The notes under the pieces were generated by a model, which was not told the DNA's origin, did not search any database, and saw only the letters and a program-made list of their open reading frames with translations. From assembly GCF_001425005.1 (NCBI RefSeq), contig NZ_LMDB01000039.1, forward strand, positions 186,001-250,000: a stretch of 64,000 nt of DNA, given 5' to 3'. Positions 61,610 to 64,000 of this stretch are shown piece by piece (within the stretch, counting starts at the first letter, position 1; each line of letters begins with the position of its first letter). The position numbers and the translations under genes were made by a program. The DNA comes from Duganella sp. Root336D2. GTDB taxonomy: Bacteria > Pseudomonadota > Gammaproteobacteria > Burkholderiales > Burkholderiaceae_D.

Positions 61610-62542
61610 ATGCGCATCCTGCTGTATCGCGCGGATGGCAACACCGCGCCGTGGGTCAAGGATTTCGCCGACTTGATGCCGGAGGCGGAAGTGGTGGTTT
61701 GGCGCGAAGGCGCCCACTTGCCGACTTGTGATTACGCCGTGCTGTGGACGCCGCCGCAAGCCATGCTGGCCGAGCTGGCACGCGTGAAGGCGATCTTCCT
61801 GACCGGTGCCGGCGCCGATGCGATCATGAAATATTCGCACGCGATTCCGCCGCATATTCCCATCGTGCGCCTGAATGACGCCGGCATGGGCATCCAGATG
61901 GCGGAATACGTCACGCATGCCGTGCTGCGTTATTTCCGCCGCCTCGACGAGTACGAGACGCAGGCTCGCTCGGGCGCCTGGCTGCAACTGGAAGCGCGCG
62001 AAAAGGCCGACTTCTCCGTGGGCGTGATGGGCGTGGGCGCACTTGGCTCGCACGTAATCGAAGCGCTCAGGCCCTTCGGCTTCCCCCTGCGCGCCTGGAG
62101 CCGTTCGCCGAAGTCACTGGACGGCGTTGATTCCTTCCATGGCGAGGCGGGGCTGGATGGTTTCCTCGGTTCTTCGCGCGTTGTCGTGTGCATGCTGCCG
62201 TTGACAGAAGAAACCACCCACATCCTCAACCGCCCCAACATGATGAAGATGCCGCAAGGCTCTTACATCATCAACGTGGGACGCGGTGCGCACATTTCCG
62301 AACCGGACCTGCTGCCGCTGATCAAGTCCGGCCACATTGCAGGCGCCACGCTCGACGTGTTCCGCAACGAACCGCTACCGGCGCAGCATCCATTCTGGAT
62401 GGAGCCGCGCATCACGATCACGCCGCACATTTCAGCGTTGACGCTGCGCCGTGAAAGCGTGGAACAAATGGCCGCCAAGATGCGCCAGCATGCACGCGGC
62501 GAAGAAGTCGCCGATGTAATCAATCGCACAAAAGGGTACTGA
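61610..62542 (+). CDS. Glyoxylate/hydroxypyruvate reductase A-like 2-hydroxyacid dehydrogenase
   Basis: 310 aa, the length of GhrA. The NAD(P) motif is VGVMGVGALGSHVIEAL near 142-158. Catalytic Arg225 (INVGRGAHISEPDLL) and His273 (ITPHISALT) are present, with a Glu in the intervening RNEPLPAQHPFW loop. It reduces glyoxylate or hydroxypyruvate, using NADPH. It sits between liuD and liuE (11 and 1 base gaps), where no leucine step requires it, suggesting a link to glyoxylate handling, or another 2-keto acid. Confidence 0.9.
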   Translation: MRILLYRADGNTAPWVKDFADLMPEAEVVVWREGAHLPTCDYAVLWTPPQAMLAELARVKAIFLTGAGADAIMKYSHAIPPHIPIVRLNDAGMGIQMAEYVTHAVLRYFRRLDEYETQARSGAWLQLEAREKADFSVGVMGVGALGSHVIEALRPFGFPLRAWSRSPKSLDGVDSFHGEAGLDGFLGSSRVVVCMLPLTEETTHILNRPNMMKMPQGSYIINVGRGAHISEPDLLPLIKSGHIAGATLDVFRNEPLPAQHPFWMEPRITITPHISALTLRRESVEQMAAKMRQHARGEEVADVINRTKGY

Positions 62543-62543
62543 A

Positions 62544-63452
62544 ATGAGTTTGCCAAAGAAGGTCAAGATTGTTGAAGTGGGCCCGCGCGACGGCCTGCAG
62601 AATGAAAAGGGCGACGTTCCTGCCGACGTGAAGATCGAGCTGGTGAACCGCCTGACGGAAGCGGGCTTCCCGAACATCGAAGCGGCGTCGTTCGTGTCGC
62701 CGAAGTGGGTGCCGCAAATGGCGACTTCAAAGGAAGTCATGGCCGGCATTACCCGCAAGCCGGGGGTGATCTATTCCGCCCTGACGCCGAATATGCAGGG
62801 CTTCGAAGCCGCGCTGGCGGCGGGTGCCAATGAAGTGGTGATCTTTGGCGCAGCGTCGGAGGCGTTCTCGCAAAAGAACATCAACTGCTCGATCGCGGAA
62901 TCGATCGAGCGCTTCGTGCCGGTTGCGAAAGCGGCCAAGGATGCGGGCCTGCGCCTGCGCGCTTCGGTCAGCACGGCGTTCGGCTGTCCTTACCAGGGCG
63001 AAGTGCCGCTGGATTCGGTGGCCTATGTGGTGGGCCGCATGCGCGACCTGGGTTGCGACGAGATCGATATTGCCGACACCATCGGCGTATCGACCCCGCT
63101 CAAGACCAGGGCGGTAATGGAACGCGCGATCAAGGAGTTCCGCGCCAACGGGCTGGCGGGCCACTTCCACGACACTTACGGCCAGGCGCTGGCGAATATT
63201 TACGCCTCGATGGAAGCGGGTATTGAGATTTTCCACTCCTCGGTATCGGGCCTGGGCGGCTGCCCTTATGCCAAGGGCGCTACCGGCAACGTCGCGACCG
63301 AAGACGTGATTTACATGATGAATGGCCTCGGCATCGAGACCGGTGTGGACCTGGACAAGGTGGTCGACGCGGGCCAGTTCATCTCCAGCTTCCTGGGTCG
63401 CAAAGGCGCCAGCCGCGCCGGCAATGCGATTGCCGCCAAACGCGCCGGCTGA
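62544..63452 (+). CDS. liuE: Hydroxymethylglutaryl-CoA lyase
   Basis: 302 aa. The N-terminal catalytic Arg-Asp is in VGPRDGLQNE (R15-D16). Metal-binding HFHDTYGQALAN and the signature loop with Cys240 (SGLGGCPYAKGATGN) are intact. It splits HMG-CoA to acetoacetate and acetyl-CoA, the last leucine-specific step. It is the last gene of the operon, and its stop abuts the stop of the convergent neighbour. Confidence 0.96.
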   Translation: MSLPKKVKIVEVGPRDGLQNEKGDVPADVKIELVNRLTEAGFPNIEAASFVSPKWVPQMATSKEVMAGITRKPGVIYSALTPNMQGFEAALAAGANEVVIFGAASEAFSQKNINCSIAESIERFVPVAKAAKDAGLRLRASVSTAFGCPYQGEVPLDSVAYVVGRMRDLGCDEIDIADTIGVSTPLKTRAVMERAIKEFRANGLAGHFHDTYGQALANIYASMEAGIEIFHSSVSGLGGCPYAKGATGNVATEDVIYMMNGLGIETGVDLDKVVDAGQFISSFLGRKGASRAGNAIAAKRAG

Positions 63453-63998
63453 TTAGCTTTCGTCCGAGCGGCCGCGCTGCAGGAATATTGCCAGCAGCCT
63501 GGCCGCTGCGCGCTGCAACGATTGCCAGTTGGGCGTTGCGAACAGCGCTTCAAGGCGCGGCAGGGGATGCGGCGCACCTTCCGCGATCTCGCTCCACACG
63601 CGCGCAAACTGCGCGATCCCGTTGCGTTCTTCCGCCGAGAAAACTGGTTCAGTGAAATGCTGTTTCCAGTCTGGCGTTACCCAGTCTTCCCATTGATTCA
63701 AGACTTCATCCGCAGCTGACATGGCTGGCGCGGCGGCTTGCAATTGCCGCTGTGCGTCGAAGGAACTGGCCAGCTCCAGGTATTCCATGATGCGGTTGCG
63801 CACGCGGCGCAGGCCGACCGGTTGCTCGGGCACGGATGTACGCGGGGTGCGCAGCCAGTAATACAGATCGTAGGTGGTGGCGCTTTCGAGCGGGGGACCG
63901 TCCGGGATATCAGCTTTTTGCTGCCAGAGCGGGAACCAGTGCGGGTCGCGCACGTGTTCGGCGCCGGTCGCCGAATGGCCGAACTGTACGTATCGCAC
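63453..63998 (-). CDS. Hypothetical protein, possibly partial
   Basis: 181 codons from a GTG at 63998 to TAA at 63453-63455; the frame may begin beyond the window, so the start is unsure. Segments such as DPHWFPLWQQKADIPDGPP, YDLYYWLRTPR and VRNRIMEYLELASS are seen, with a mainly helical second half. I recognise no family. It is convergent with liuE with no gap. Confidence 0.6.
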   Translation of the reverse strand: MRYVQFGHSATGAEHVRDPHWFPLWQQKADIPDGPPLESATTYDLYYWLRTPRTSVPEQPVGLRRVRNRIMEYLELASSFDAQRQLQAAAPAMSAADEVLNQWEDWVTPDWKQHFTEPVFSAEERNGIAQFARVWSEIAEGAPHPLPRLEALFATPNWQSLQRAAARLLAIFLQRGRSDES

Positions 63999-64000
63999 TT

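Noticed and set aside
60126..61610. A 494-codon open frame opposite liuD
   Set aside because: Shadow of the biotin carboxylase subunit.

Overview
The window looks like a stretch of chromosome from a high-GC betaproteobacterium, most likely an Oxalobacteraceae relative (Massilia/Duganella/Janthinobacterium type). This is inferred from protein flavour, the PEP-CTERM protein, the RAYT/REP elements and the LiuR-controlled leucine genes; no rRNA or tRNA is present to confirm it. Genes are densely packed, and no gene-free stretch exceeds about 270 bases.

Layout. 1-7.1 kb: the 5' part of a secreted pectate lyase, then gltBD (glutamate synthase). 7.2-13 kb: a REP-associated transposase with a damaged active-site motif, then a leftward SNF2 helicase / PAS histidine kinase / response regulator unit. 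13.1-17.3 kb: tex, a 160-bp nested palindrome, grxD-ubiX, and a small HTH regulator. 17.5-25.2 kb: an MBL-fold hydrolase divergent from liuR, followed by liuA, aceK, a thiolase, an SDR and a second acyl-CoA dehydrogenase. 25.3-30.5 kb: an rstA/rstB-like two-component pair split by three opposite-strand envelope genes, then a YihY protein and a REP palindrome.

30.5-51.2 kb is dominated by cell-wall functions. One leftward unit encodes a solute-binding protein, a TonB-dependent receptor and a Tat-exported S66 peptidase. A rightward unit encodes an SpmA-SpmB fusion, a DacB/PBP4 carboxypeptidase and two small envelope proteins. A leftward series encodes a GntR/UTRA regulator, MurQ, an AmpG-like permease, a DigH-like glycan hydrolase, a BadF-type sugar kinase, an AmiD-like amidase, a LysR regulator and a VanX/DdpX dipeptidase. 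A serine hydrolase and a D-amino-acid dehydrogenase lie divergent from the GntR gene. Together they could strip, cut, import and catabolise peptidoglycan sugars, stem peptides and D-alanine. This is the strongest candidate for an under-described system, a muropeptide scavenging island.

51.2-64 kb: kptA, a PEP-CTERM protein and a YchJ-like SEC-C protein, then a nine-gene rightward operon liuB-liuC-bioA-bioF-bioD-bioB-liuD-(ghrA-like)-liuE. Biotin synthesis is thus embedded in the operon for the biotin-dependent methylcrotonyl-CoA carboxylase. ACGT-rich palindromes upstream of liuR, liuA and (inside ychJ) liuB suggest that one LiuR regulon covers both leucine clusters, about 33 kb apart. AceK and a glyoxylate-reductase-like enzyme in these operons hint at coupling of acetyl-CoA production to glyoxylate metabolism.
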